From Ailanthus altissimus (lineage: Eukaryota > Streptophyta > Magnoliopsida > Sapindales > Simaroubaceae), in contig OX327702.1 in assembly GCA_946807835.1 (NCBI GenBank), positions 4,278,001 to 4,342,000 on the forward strand: a stretch of 64,000 nucleotides of DNA, given 5' to 3'. The first letter of the stretch is position 1; each line of letters begins with the position of its first letter. The notes below the pieces were generated by a model that was not told the DNA's origin, did no database searches, and was given only the letters and a program-made list of their open reading frames with translations. Positions 44,301 through 57,366 of the stretch are shown here, one piece after another. The position numbers and the translations under genes are program-made.

Positions 44301-46339
44301 TGTTGGCGCAGCAGGATCTAAGCACGTAGGTGTATGCATGTGCACTTATGTCTATTGCCTAACACAATGAAAATATAAATTTTGCAATAAACACAATAAA
44401 TAAATATATTAATCACATTAATATATTTATAAAGTTAGAGAACTCACCAAATGTGTAACGTTATACACGTGTTTTTTCTGAAGTCCGCATGGAGACCAAC
44501 TTACGTGCAATTCTAGTCACCAACTCAGTAGGCTTGGTGAGCTAGAACAGCAGCTCCATATTCAACCTGGGATTAACTCTTAATCCCCAAAATGGCCGGG
44601 AGTAAATTTACATCATTTTCTCCAAAAGGATAAGAAATGGAGAATTTGGAGCAAAACATAATTATTTTAATTAGAAGCAGAGGAAAAAATGAAACAATTT
44701 CATTTTTCCTCTCTTTTTTTTTTTTTCTTTTCTTCTTCTTTCTTTCTTCCTTCTTTCTCTTTTCTTTCTTTTCCATTTCTCCTCTTCCTCCCTCTCGGCC
44801 GTTTGGCCTTCTTCTCATTCTCTTCTCTTTTCTTCTTTATATATATATATAAAATATAATATAATAATATATATTATATAATATAAAAAGGAAAGAGAGA
44901 GAGAATGATTATTTAACAATTAAATAATCATAGTGTGTCATGACCATTTTGCCCCTCATGAATAATTATCAAGTTTACCCCACCAAATCTCACACTTAGG
45001 TAAACTCAACTGAGGGTTCACAATACGCTACGTGTCCTTATACAATTAGTAAATAACAATTATTAACTAATTATTGTATTTAACACTTAAATACAGATAT
45101 GCACGCATTCCCGTAGAATCACTGAATATTGCTGGATTAAATAATTTAATCTGGCACGCTGCCCCAGTGCACAACGAGTACACTCCATATCGCGGGATTC
45201 CCTAGGTTCTACGCCCGATTCATCAAATTAAACTATTCCATGAGTCCATGAGGAATGCTCCATGCACACGTCATGGATATACAAATCAGCATGTTGAGCC
45301 ATACAAGCTGAGGTTACAACGCATACGTATAATCCTTCCATCATGATATCCTGGATATGCAGGGACATAGATTATCACCGTCAAATCCCCTTGTGCTCAT
45401 CCATGTCCTATCTCCAGACTTATATCTCAATGAACAATATGCTTAAACTCCTTTACCATATTGTTTCACCCTGGCGTAACTCTTTCCCGGGATGATTGCT
45501 TGTGGCCATAAGACTTTCTGAGATACATTCTCGAAGCATCTGGATATCAAACTCCATATAGGAGCTGACGAATCCCATATCTGTACGCACCGAACTCCAT
45601 AAGCATTGGACCATACCTAGCGACAGCCAGCGGTCACACCATGAAAGGTCTGTGATATGTGTGAAACCAAAGTATGGTGGATCACTTACAAGCCCACCGT
45701 GGCACTCAGGTCAAAGGACCATGTATACTACTCAACTCGAGAGGACCCTCCGTTAATGGCTTACATTAAATGTCTATCGAAGGCCTTTGTAAGTCTATCC
45801 TATATCTAGTCCTAACTGGATACCCATATGTCAATACGCGCTCCAAGCTCATGATCGATCAGGAACGACCATCTATACCTGACAGATACGACATATGCTG
45901 ATCTATATATAAAAGGGTATCCACCGACAGACCCGCATCGGTAGAAATAGATCAGGGACTATTATTCGAGAACATACTTGTGCAACTTGCATTTTCTAGC
46001 ACCAATTGCAACTCTTGCAACTATGCAGGTACTAGTATATTCCCAGGTCTATATCCCATTACAGATAAGGCTCAAACTCTTGGATATGCTGAGTATTATA
46101 ACCAGTTAACACTTAACTGTGCTAACATTTAGCAATTATATGTCTCAGCATGGCTAACTATGAGCCTTTATCTAAACCCTTTAGATCTGATCCAAACTCC
46201 TTCAGATCTACCATGTCTGTAATGTTACATGCATAATACCATATAAATTGGGTATTAGCGATTTAATAAAAATATACACTTGTATAAATACACAAGTATA
46301 TGTACATTCAGGGATGGCACGTAAGCACCAACCCTAACA
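44301..46339 (-). mobile_element. Solo LTR of family A copia
   Basis: 2,039 bp, TGTTGGCGCAG...CCCTAACA, flanked by a perfect duplication CATTC (44296-44300 and 46340-46344). It aligns over its length with the reverse complement of 3843-5882 and more weakly with the LTRs at 48629 and 57367. Minus-strand promoter: a TATA-rich tract at 44838-44885, then a purine-rich stretch. Frames at 44573-44852 lie in that tract and are compositional. Confidence 0.93.
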
Positions 46340-46344
46340 CATTC

Positions 46345-46821
46345 TGCCAATTTCTATAACTATTTTACCTTATTAACATCTCTAACTCCTATGGACAACC
46401 TCCTATTCATAGTTGGTATTTTATTTGTTCTTAGCATTTTATGTTACCTTTGATAGTTGATAATTCTTCTAAGAGAAAGAGATGGAAAGATGAGTGGTTT
46501 TTGTTTTCGGGGATTGGGAATTTATTTACCCTAGTGATAAATACTCATAATTGCACCAATACCTAATTTTGTGCCATATTTAACCTTTTTTAATTTCTTT
46601 TATTAGTGTTATGACACACCTTTCTTTAGTTAGCTATGAGGAAGAGGATGAGACAAAGGTCTCTTTTAATCTTTTTGCTAGCGTTAACTCTATATAGCTC
46701 TTTTTGCGAGAGGATATTCTAAATAAATTTGATTTTATCCTTCCTTTAACTTTCTTTCCTTCTCTTTCTCTCTGAGAGGTGCATTACCCTTTTATTTCTC
46801 ATAGGAGCCTAAAATGTGTTT

Positions 46822-46861
<40 letters not shown>

Positions 46862-47378
46862 GGAACTTTTTATTCTTAACTTTTCACTCATGAATCCCAA
46901 TAGAAGTAATGTTCTTTGTAAGAAAAGGTAGAGGTTCAATATGGAACCTAAAGACATTTAAGGAATTTATAAAGAGGTTACCTTCTCGTGCTATTAGGAA
47001 TGTCCAATGAGAGGTTCTGTCCTTTCTTTTCATAAAGGCATAATCTGTTTCTATTTCTATTTATGTTTCATCTTTTAATCCTCCTCTAATGGTTTCAAGT
47101 TAAGGCATTGTCCTTGTTTTTACTGATTTCTCTTATCACATTCCTTGGAGGGATTGTTCCCAATAGTACCTTTATCTTGTTAATGAACAAGTCTCAATTT
47201 GTTCCTCCAAAAGTTGTGAAGGAATTAGAGAATTTTGACAAATACTCCTCCATGTTTATTTATATATACTGAGTTTATCCTATTTCATTATCTTTTTTTT
47301 TTACATTATTCTCCTTGTGTACTTACTAATAATTTGTTATGTTATAGCTGACTCCATTCATATAGCAAAAAACAGGAT
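46345..47378. other. Unassigned sequence with a TA microsatellite
   Basis: A (TA)16-like tract lies at 46823-46854. The segment 47080-47280 (with a TTCCTCCAAAAGTTGTGAAGG word) resembles the spacer between protease and RT of gypsy elements when translated, but too weakly to call. No other feature. Confidence 0.35.
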
Positions 47379-47983
47379 TGTTAGGATTCTTCAACCTAAA
47401 GTAATTGAGAATATAGAAAAGCAAAGATCAATAAAGAAAAAAAAAAAACACAATCAAATTACATAAGACAAGATTTACATGCTTTAATAATTGCCTACGT
47501 CTACGGTGAATCACGATCCTAGCATTTGATCTTTTTATAAAGATCTCTCTTTTAAGATTACAATGAATACTCTTTTATCTAGTGATATTTTCTAGCTAAA
47601 ATAAAGACCTATTTATAGCCTTTCTTATTCTATATAAACCCTAGTCTAAGTTGTACCAAAAAAAAAAAAATTTAAACTAACTAAAATAGGAAAACTCACA
47701 AATGGGTAATCACACTAGCGTCATGGCATTCACTTTGCAGTATTGCAATGCTGGTTCTCCAGGCTTAGGCGTTCTCTTCTAAGTGTCACGGCACTAAAGT
47801 TTCTGACTTGGATGCTGCAATGCTCAAAACGCAGAGCTCAGGCCAGAACTCAGTTTTTAGTTCTTAACATTTAACTTTAGTCTTATCTTCATCTTTTCGC
47901 TTTTCTCTTGACTCCGTGTCGACTTTTCCTCCACGGCTTGATTTAAAATCATCTTTTACATGTTTTTTAATCACTATTCATCA
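47379..47983 (-). repeat. 3' LTR of family D copia
   Basis: 605 bp; in + coordinates TGTTAGGATTC...TTCATCA. It aligns with 63089-63687. It contains a GC-richer block (about 47713-47830) with AGCGTCATGGCATT and TGTCACGGCACT words. On the minus strand the purine run AAAAAAGAGATTA (47984-47996) just before the LTR is its polypurine tract. Confidence 0.85.
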
Positions 47984-48628
47984 TAATCTCTTTTTTGATT
48001 TAAAATCTCTCAAAGGCTTCCTTGGATCCATCTTCTCTAAATCATACATTTGACTACACAGCGATAATTCCAGTTAATTTCTTGCATAAATCAAAGTTAC
48101 CTTAGGGCAATAGCTCAGTCAATATATCTGCAGGGTTTTCTGATGTTAATATCTTCAATAGACTAACTTTACAACTTTGCACAATGTGTCTGATGAAATG
48201 TAACCTTATATCAATATTTTTCGATCTCTCATAAAACACTTATGTTTGCTTAAATGTATAGCATTTTGGCTATGACAATGTACATAAGCTTTCACTTCTT
48301 CTGTTGCTACTAGCTATGGACATATACCTTTTAACCATATGGCCTCCTTAATAACTTCTCTAACAGATATGTACTCAACCTTTGTAGTTAATAATGCCAT
48401 TACATGCTATAAAACTAATTTTTGGCATACACTACATCTGAACACCATAAAAATAAACATAATCAATAACTTTTTTCTATCAAGGTCACTCGCATAATCT
48501 AAGTCTATATACCCTGTTGCTATCTCATCATTCGTACTTGCTCTTTTGTATAGTAGACCATATTTTGACGTTCTCTTCAAGTACTTTATTATCCATTTAA
48601 CGGTAAACCAATGCTCCTTGCTTGGATT
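47984..48628 (-). pseudogene. Copia RT C-terminus and RNase H (family D, downstream part)
   Basis: The minus strand gives NPSKEHWFTVKWIIKYLKRTSKYGLLYKR and GYIDLDYASDLDRKK (48407-48628), matching the copia NP...HW.AVKWILRYLKGT and DSDYAGDLD.R segments, then RNase H (AIHLSKHKCF near 48240, DI..RKPCRYID.AIA near 48130). One part of a domain split 11 kb apart by the family-A element. Confidence 0.88.
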
Positions 48629-50877
48629 TGTAAGTGTCGAATATTCTAGGGTGTGTATATGTGCCTTTATGTTCATTGTACAAAATAAGTATCTCATACA
48701 TATTTATACGTAGCGAAAGTTTAAAAAATAATGATGAATACATTATAATATTTTAATCAAATTAAATAGAGATTGGGAATTAAACAACTATGAAGCCTTT
48801 TGATCAAATAATTACTTAAGTCCACCTTAAAAGTTCTGGTTAACAGTTCTAACAATCAACTGGATGGGTTTGAGTGTCTAGAATAGCAGTCTGATCCAAT
48901 ACTAAGTCTAACACTTAAACCTTAACCTTATTGTTTCCCATTAATCAATTCTTGATCAACAAAACTGTAGCTTATTTTTGCTCTAATAGTTATGGCTTAT
49001 ATTAGAAGAGATCATAAACAATAAAGGGAAAAGTATTTTCTCTCAATTCTTTTCTCTCTTGGCCGGCCACTTCCCAAGCAAAAATCTCCATCTTTTGTTT
49101 TTAATTTCATATTAATAATAATTAAGATTGTAACTTAACCTATGAGTTAACCATTACCCCAAGTTAAGTTAATTTATTATTTAACAATTAAATAATAAAA
49201 ATCTTAACTATTATATTATTTAATTAACCAAACCCAAGTTAACTCTTAACCTAGGTTAGGGTAATATACTTGGCCACCAAGTATTTTATATTTAAATATT
49301 AAATTAAACCTAACTAAGGTTAACTATTAGCCAAAGTAAGGTTCGTTCACTTTTCCATAAAACTTTAATATTTAAATATTAAATTAACTTAACCTTAGTT
49401 AACTTTTAACCTAGGTTAAGTTTATTAATTTTTTAATTCTTAAATAATCAAATATATGAAATTACTCGTAAGCCCTTATTTGGTTACCAAGTAAATCCCT
49501 TGGTGGGTCTCACCATACCACACACTTAGTTAAACATAACTAAAGGCTTACTATACGCAACATGTCATTCTTTAATTGGTTGACAACACTTGTCAACTAA
49601 TTACTGTACTTAACGCTTAAGTACTAGCACGCACACATCTTGAGGATTCCTAAAACAAACAACCAGTTCTTGTGGATTTTATTGAATTAAACTATTCAAT
49701 CCAGTATGCTATCTCAGTGCACAACGAGTACACTTTATATTGCAGGACTCTCTAGGTCCATGCCTATTTCATCAAATGGAACTATTTCATAAGTCTATGA
49801 ATAATGCCCTATACACATGTCACCGATATTACAAATCAGCGTGTTATACCATAAAGTTGTGGTTAAAATGCATATGTATAGTCCTTTCGTCATTTATATC
49901 TTTGATGTACGGGGACATAGATCAGCACGTCAAATCTCCATATGCTCATCCATGAACTCATCTCCAAATTCGTATCTTAATGAATAATATAAGCAAACAC
50001 ATTTGCTATGTTGTTCAACCCTGTAGAAAACTCATTTCCCGGGGATGATTGTTTATGGCTATAAGATTGTTTTAGATACAACCTCGAAGCATTTATATAT
50101 ATAACTCTCTATGTGAGTTGACAGATTTCCTATCTACACACAACAGACTCTATGAGTATAGACCATACCAAACGACACGTAGCAATCAGAATATGAAATG
50201 TCTTTGACTTCCGAGGAACCTAAGTATGGTGGATCACTCATAAGCTTACCGTGGCACTCAGTTCAAATGACCATGTATACTACTTAACTAGAAAGGAACT
50301 TCCATTAACGACTTACATAAGATATCTATTAGGGTCCTCATGAGTCTGTTCCATACCCAATCCTTACTAAATACCTGTATGCCTATACAAGCTCCAAGCT
50401 CATGGTCAATTAGGAACAACTATATATATCTTACAGATATAGACATACACTGATCTATATGAAAAGGTATTCACCGACAGATCTTCATCAGTAAAAATAG
50501 ATCAAGAACATAATATTTGAGAATATACTTGCATGATGACATTTCCTAGCACATGATTGCAACTCTTGCAATTACGTCATTACTAGTATACCCTCAGGTC
50601 TTTGTCCCATTACAGGCGAAGCTCCAACTCCTTAGATTTCACTTATTCTTATAACATGCTAACTTTTAATAGTCATAATTTTCAGTATTTTTAACTCTTA
50701 GACCTGATCTAAACTCTTTTAGAATAGATCTGAACTTCTTCAAATCATATAATATATGTAACGTTATAAGCATTGTACAATATAATAAAATATAATTAGC
50801 AATATAATAAACTATACATCGTATAAATATCAAATATCCATACAAATAGGGATGACACATAAGCACTAACCTTAACA
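48629..50877 (-). repeat. 3' LTR of family A copy 2
   Basis: In + coordinates TGTAAGTGTCG...CTTAACA. It aligns with 57367-59654, and in part with 44301-46339. It contains AATATTTAAATATTAAATTAA blocks and repeated TTAACCTAGGTTA palindromes (49140-49440). Confidence 0.92.
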
Positions 50878-50892
50878 ATCTCCAACTTGCTC
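50878..50892 (-). other. Polypurine tract of family A copy 2
   Basis: On the minus strand GAGCAAGTTGGAGAT directly precedes TGTTAAGG of the LTR. It corresponds to AAGTGGGAGAT of copy 1. Confidence 0.75.
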
Positions 50893-53800
50893 TAATGCCA
50901 TTCATAGTTATATCTAATACCCATAGACTCCACGTGTTTCTTAAACACCTTCAGAGTTAAGGACTTAGTAAGTGAGTCCACTATATTATTTACAGAATCT
51001 ATTCTATAAATAATTACATCTCCTCTAACTCATATCTCTCTAATTATATGGTATTTCCTCTAGTGTACTTTTGGCTCTTTGGCTTATGTTATGGCCCTGT
51101 TGTTATCGCAAAATAGTGGGATAGGATCCAATAAACTTGGAACGATTCTGAGCTTGGTGATAAAATTTTGAATCTACACTACTTCTTTTGCTACTTCTGA
51201 GGTAGTTATGTACTCTGCCTCTATGGTATAATCAACTTTAGGCCTCTGTTTGATGCTTTTCCAACTTACTGCAAGACCATTGAGAGTAAACACATATCCA
51301 GATGTAGACTTTCTACCATCTAGGTTAGACTGAAAGTCTGAATTAATATATCATCTCACCTATAAATCACTGTCTCTATAAATTAGAAACTTATCCTTTG
51401 TACCCGTAACGTATTTCAGGATATGTTTAACTGTCATCCAATGGCTATCACCTGGATTAGACTGATGCTGGCTTGTAACACTTCCAGTCATATTAATTTC
51501 AGGTCTCGTACATATTATAATATACATCAAGCTTCCAAGAGTTGATATATATAGTATGTTAGATATTCTAACTTTTTTATCTTCTGTCTAAGGAGACATT
51601 CTCCTCGAAAGATGAACATTGTGTTTGAAAGGTACATTAACTATCTTACAGTTAGTAAAATTGTTCATTTCTAAGATGATATCAATGTACGATGACTAGG
51701 AAAGTCCTATAAGCTTTCTAGCTCTATCTCTGTAAAGTTTTATACCTAGTATATAAGAAGCCTCTCCTAAGTCCTTTATAAAAAAGTTCTACTTAGATAG
51801 CTCTTCACAAATTGTAACATATCTTTATTATTCCCAATGATCAGTATGTCATCAACATAGAGCACTAAGAAGACCATCATGCTTTCACTAACCTTTTTAT
51901 ACACACAAGTTTTCTTTTCATTTTTGATAAAATCAGAACCTTTAATTACCTCATCAAAATGATGATTGTAGCTTTGGGATGCCTTCTTAAGTCCATATAT
52001 GGACTTTTTTAGTCTATACACTAGACCAGAAGTTTGGCTAGACAAAGAGCCTTCAGGCTATTCCATAAATATCTCTTCTTCGAGGTATTCATTCAAGAAC
52101 ATCGTCTTTACATCCATCTGTCAAATCTTAAAGCCATAATATGCTACAATAGCCAATAAAATTTGAATTGATTTTAACATCACAATCGGTGTAAAGGTCT
52201 CCCCATAATCAATCCCAGATCGTTGAGCATAACTTTTTGCATCCAATAGAGCTTTAAAGGTATTTGCCTTTCTGTCAGGCCCATGCTTCGTTTTGTAAAT
52301 CTATTTACAACTGATAAGAACAATTCCTTCGAGAAGCTCAGCTAAGTCCTAGACTTAATTTTGATGCATAGAGTCAATTTCAGATTTTATGACTTCTTAC
52401 CACTTTCTCGAGTCGATGTCCAACATCGTCTGCTTATAAGTCAAAGGATCATTTTCTTTAACTAAGAAAACTCCAAGTGCACTTTCAGGCATCTGACCAT
52501 ACCTATTAGGTGGATTGGACATCCTTTCAGACCTATATGGAGGGTATGTTAAAGGAACACTACTCAATTGAGTCTAAGTTTTAATCTTTTTTTTTATTGA
52601 TATCATTAAGTTCAATCTTTCTACAATCTCTATAATCCATGAGAAACTCTTTCTCTAGGAAAGTGGTATAACAAGAAATAAACACGCTTCACTTCTTTTG
52701 ATCATAGAATTGGTATCCTATAAAATTCTTGGGATATCCAATCAACCAGTACTTGTACCTTACAAGTGCAAGTTTATCCTGCTGCTCAACTCTTACGTAT
52801 GCAGAACAGTCCAAATTCTTAAGATATTTAAAACTCATTTTCCTTCCATTCAGTATCTCATAAAGAGTGGTTAGAACAATTTTAGATGGAACTCTGTTCA
52901 ATATGTGAGCAGCTGTGCCTAGAGCATAACCCCACAGGTATTCTAAAAGATCAATAAAGCTCATAATTAATTATACTATATCCAATAAAGTCCAATTCCT
53001 TATATTCAAAATATCATTGTGTTGCGGAGTACATGGAGAACTATACTGACTCAGAATCCCATTCTTTTTTAAATAATCTAAACATTTACTGCCTATATAC
53101 TCACCACCTCAATCTGATTGAAGATATTTGATATATATGTAGATTTGTTTCTCTACTTTAAGTTAGAATTCTTCAAACTTTTTAAAGGTTTCTAACTTAT
53201 GTTTCATAAGAAATATGTACCCGTATTATGATAAATCATCAATAAAGGCTACAAAGTATTAAAACCTACCTATTGCAGCATGATTCATTGGACCGTATAC
53301 ATCATTATATATCAGTTCCAATAAATCAGAGGCACAGTGTCTAACACCTGTAAATAGAGATTTAGTCATCTTCTCTTGAATAAAAGATTCACAAACTAGA
53401 TAAGGTACTATGGTAAAGGTATACAACTATTCTTAATCAAACAAGTTAGGCGTTTCACATCTATATGACCTAGTCTCATGTGCCACAATTTCGTTTTATT
53501 TAAAGTTTTTTATTCATATTTATTATTAGAACTAGCTTACACATTCATGACATTTCTTATTGTATCTAAAATGTAATGCTCATTAATTAACTGACACTCA
53601 GCTAATAAAATATAATGCACATTATATAAATACAAGGAATATTTTTTAATATTCATACGATATCCTTTACTGTCAAGTATAGGTAGAGACACAATCTGTC
53701 TTATGATGTTAGGTACATAAAAATAATTATACAATATAACTATTTTATTACAAGGGAGAAGTAAATCAAAATCTCTAATAACTTGGACCTACAAGAAATA

Positions 53801-56261
53801 ACAATGTCCAACTCGCAGTTATACTTTTTTAAATTGTAGTATTCTAACTTTTCTAAAATCTTGTCACATATTACAAATATACTAAGGACATGCGGTATCT
53901 AATACCTAACTAGAAAAGGCATCAAATGCCATAGAAATGTTAATAATAGTTAAGCATATACCTAAGAAAGTCTTATTTGTAATGACAATGTACTTTAGGC
54001 AGATGCGCTTCCAATGCCCATCCTCGTTGCAAAAGAAACACTTTTCTTTTGCCTTACTCTTTTATTGAGATTTAGATATCTATTGCCTCTAAGGATCTAT
54101 ATCTTTCTTCTTTCTTTTCCCCTTAAACTTTCTAGAAGCCTTTAGAGCAAAAGATGAAGCACCCTGAACAAAATGGGCTATGGCCGTTTTGGTCATATCC
54201 TCATATTTTGTCTTCAACATATTATAAAGATCAGTATATGTTGGATTCAATCCTGTTTACGCTCAAAATATAACGCGGCTATCGCAGTATAGATTGAGGT
54301 GTCGATCCCACGAGGAAGCTCTTGGCAAAATAGGTTAGTGAAGTAAAATATTAAAGCAGTAGCAAAGAGTTAATTGATTTAAACGGATGAGATAAAATTG
54401 TCTATGAATTGAGGAAAATGTCTTATGATGATTTAAGCAAGGCTTTGAGAATCACAATTATGCTTTATAAATCTACTCTATACTTTGATTCGATATTTAT
54501 AACTCAACTGAAAGTTTCACATCCCAAACAATCAATCGGAAGGTATGTAATATATAGCACATTTGATAACACATGTATTTGATTTAGTTAAACTCTTTGC
54601 AAGCATTAACACACATCATGTTATTTATACAAGTTATCTAAGATCGACAATATATCATTTTGACAATATTGCAGTAAAAGATTAACTTGAATATCAAACA
54701 TTTATTGCCCTTACATGTTATCCAAGATCGATAATATATCAAATTGACAATACTGCAGTAAAAGATTAACATATAAAACAATATAACCAGTAACAATTAT
54801 AAATCAACATGAATCACATAAGAAAAGCATGACTGAACATATATGAGACATGAGAATTATAACCTCTGGATTATAGAAAATAAAATAGATAAGAGTTTAA
54901 TCAAAACTAAACTTACAACATTTATAGCTCTTGACACCGAATCAAAGCATGGAAGTAGATTTACTACACATAAAAGTTCATCTCTTAGCCTTACTAGGAA
55001 CTTTAGCCTAAATTACAATACATGTTAATGAGAATAAAAGAAGAGAGAAATTTTTTCTATTAAAAATGTCCTAAGGGTCTCCTTATATAGGCAATGAATG
55101 GACATATGTTATGGATGACATCAATCTTCAATAATTTTAAGCCAATAACTCGTGTATCCACTTGCAGCACATTTTTGATAATGTAAATGATCAATTCAAC
55201 TTCTGCAGCCGACATGAAAGTTGTAGAATTTTGACTCTTCTTTCCATAGGCATTGCAATGCAATTTGGTCCATGATAACGGCTGATTTGGACTTTACCAT
55301 AAACATACGAGTTGTTGATAGTAAAGTCATCAATTCACAGCATCAAGAATTATACCAATTGAGTACGTATTTTGTGAGATACGGTCCAAATACGTGAATT
55401 GGGTCAAGCTGGGTAAGAGTTGTAGTCCGATTCTGTTGTATCTCAATTTTTGGCCCATAACATGTTGGATTTGGCTTTTCCACTATTCTTCAAATTTGTG
55501 TAAGATTGAGTCATGTTGCACCAGGTTCAAGAATTTCTTCATTTCGATTTCTACATTGAGAGTTATGTCCAGTTTACCTAAACCTGTCCAAATAACATTC
55601 ATTAATCACAATTTAAGGAGAACACTTTATTTCAAGCTAAAAATACAGAAAACACTAAAATTAGTGACATTAAATGGTGATTGAATCTCTTAACAACCTG
55701 CATTTTCATGTGTTCATCAAATCCCTACATATTGAATGTCATAATAAACTATACAAATGACCCTGACAATGATCGGAGAATCAAGCTATTCCCCAAGTTA
55801 TTGTTCAAAGAAATGTGCATAGTCTCAAGCCTCTTAATTAATCCAATCATCTTAAGGATATAAGGACTCACGGAACTGCTCTTAGCTAGTTTAGCCTAAA
55901 AGAGCACCTTAACGACCTTGTAAATATCAACTTGGGGTCAGTTACCAAAGAGCTCCTTTAAATAAAGCATAATGCTAATGGCACTGTTCATATGGATATG
56001 CTCTCACAGCAGCTTAGTAGTCATGGAGGTGATGATGTAAGATTTAACTTTTAAATCATCATCCAACCATTTCTGATAGGTTACCCACTCCTCTGGGGTG
56101 GCACTATCAGAAACACCTCTAGAAAATCTCTGAACGATAACATATCCAAACTTTTCTGAATCGAGAATAATTCTCAGATTTATAAGCTAATCCAAGTAAT
56201 TTTCTGTGCCTTTGAGCTACTGTGCATCTAATATACGAACCAAAGGGTTGGTTGAGGCCAT
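50893..56261 (-). pseudogene. Copia gag-pol polyprotein (family A copy 2), with a solo LTR inside gag
   Basis: Gag starts at the ATG at 56261 (MASTNPLVRILDAQ, then a stop). Gag core follows with TENYLD, IILDSEKFGYVI, ATPEEWVTYQKWLDDDLKVKSYI and AISIMLYLKELFGN (to about 55920). After the inserted LTR come NPTYTDLYNMLKTKYEDM (54250), FVQGASSFALKASRKFKGK, a perfect CCHC knuckle CFFCNEDGHWKRIC (about 54010-54050) and protease VLDTACP (about 53920). Integrase has ALGTAAHILNRVPSKIV at 52880-52940. RT runs about 52450-51400 with an intact YVDD at about 51850, in a long open segment (51776-52045). RNase H extends to 50900. Despite lesions it is the best-preserved pol here. Confidence 0.9.
54254..55719 (-). 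mobile_element. Solo LTR family C, copy 2, nested in family A gag
   Basis: 1,466 bp, TGTTTACGCTC...GTGTTCATCA in + coordinates, flanked by a perfect duplication AATCC (54249-54253 and 55720-55724). It aligns along its length with 8695-10241. Minus-strand TATATAAGG near 55083 and U5 block GGGATCGACACC near 54300 orient it. It is the innermost layer of a three-level nest. Confidence 0.95.
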
Positions 56262-57346
56262 CAAATCTTCACAAGACAAAATAAATAAAAGATGTCAGTA
56301 GAATTAAAAAAAATTATTAAATTGCTAATTAAAAGGTTTTAAATCATAGCCATAAAAATTATATATTTTTTAATTTAAAACGCCCTCTTACTATGCACAA
56401 TCCCTTTAATCTCTCAAACGGTATATAGATAGTTTAAACTCTTTAAACTGTACAGTGAAAAGTAGACCCATTGGCATTTTACTATGGCCACACTTTATAA
56501 CAACCTAGGCCTTTGTAAACCCAATAGGTAGATAACTATTATCAATTTCATCTTATACAACTCTTAGTCCTGATCTTAAATTCACTTTATGCACACACTA
56601 TAGCAATCTATGGTAAGTGTATTTCAGATTAACTTGTCAATAATCAACCGATACTACCTGCATACTATAGCGAGACAATACTTTCGTATATATTTGCCTT
56701 GTTTGATATTTAACTAGCATAGTCCAAATTAGACCAACCAAATCCCTCACACTGTAGCGATCTAAGGAAATTATTGATGTGAATTGTCTAACAATGTATT
56801 GAAAAAATGGATTAACTATAGAACAATATCTCATAATATGCCATTACTCAATCTAATTAATAGAAAATTTTAAACCGGTCTATTAGATAGTGATTTCTAA
56901 ATCTATCATTTATTTCTTTGCAAACACAATTAACCCTTATTGATATCCCATTATGGTTACTAACACAGATACAAGTGATTCTGGTTTATAATGCAGACCA
57001 ATAACGTTTATCCCCGCATCTCATAAACCCCATATTTAGTTTTTAATTATTCAAACAATTTGAAATTTAAAAATTCTGAGTTAACAGTGCTACAAAGCCA
57101 ACACTGGAGGGAAATCCCCGGCGCCGTGGCACGGGTTTACCAACGCTGTGGCATTGGAGGTTAGAACCCTCAACGTTGTAGCGCTCACCATTCAATACTG
57201 GTCCACGGTGTCCTAGTGTTGTCCACCTTGGTATACCCATTTCAAAATTTGAAATGCACTATTTGGCATCGGGACTTCACCAACAACACATCCAATCACT
57301 CAAATTACACCCAAAATAACACAAACTGGGTATCAAAAGAGCACAA
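56262..57346 (-). other. Leader of family A copy 2
   Basis: Non-coding sequence between primer site and gag ATG, aligning with 1-769. It contains the CTATAG(C/T)G(A/T)GAGG-type motif near 56600, 56665 and 56755, and a GC-rich block (57110-57240) with GGCGCCGTGGCACGG and ACGCTGTGGCATTGG words. Confidence 0.7.
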
Positions 57347-57362
57347 ACAGGGCTCTGTTATC
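57347..57362 (-). other. Primer-binding site of family A copy 2
   Basis: On the minus strand the LTR end CTTACA is followed by AAATGATAACAGAGCCC, matching the initiator-Met-tRNA site TGGTATCAGAGCC with two changes. Confidence 0.72.
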
Positions 57363-57366
57363 ATTT

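Noticed and set aside
44573..44852. Overlapping Lys/Glu-rich (minus) and Phe/Ser-rich (plus) frames.
   Set aside because: Both come from the pyrimidine/purine tract of the family-A solo LTR and have no counterpart in sister LTRs.
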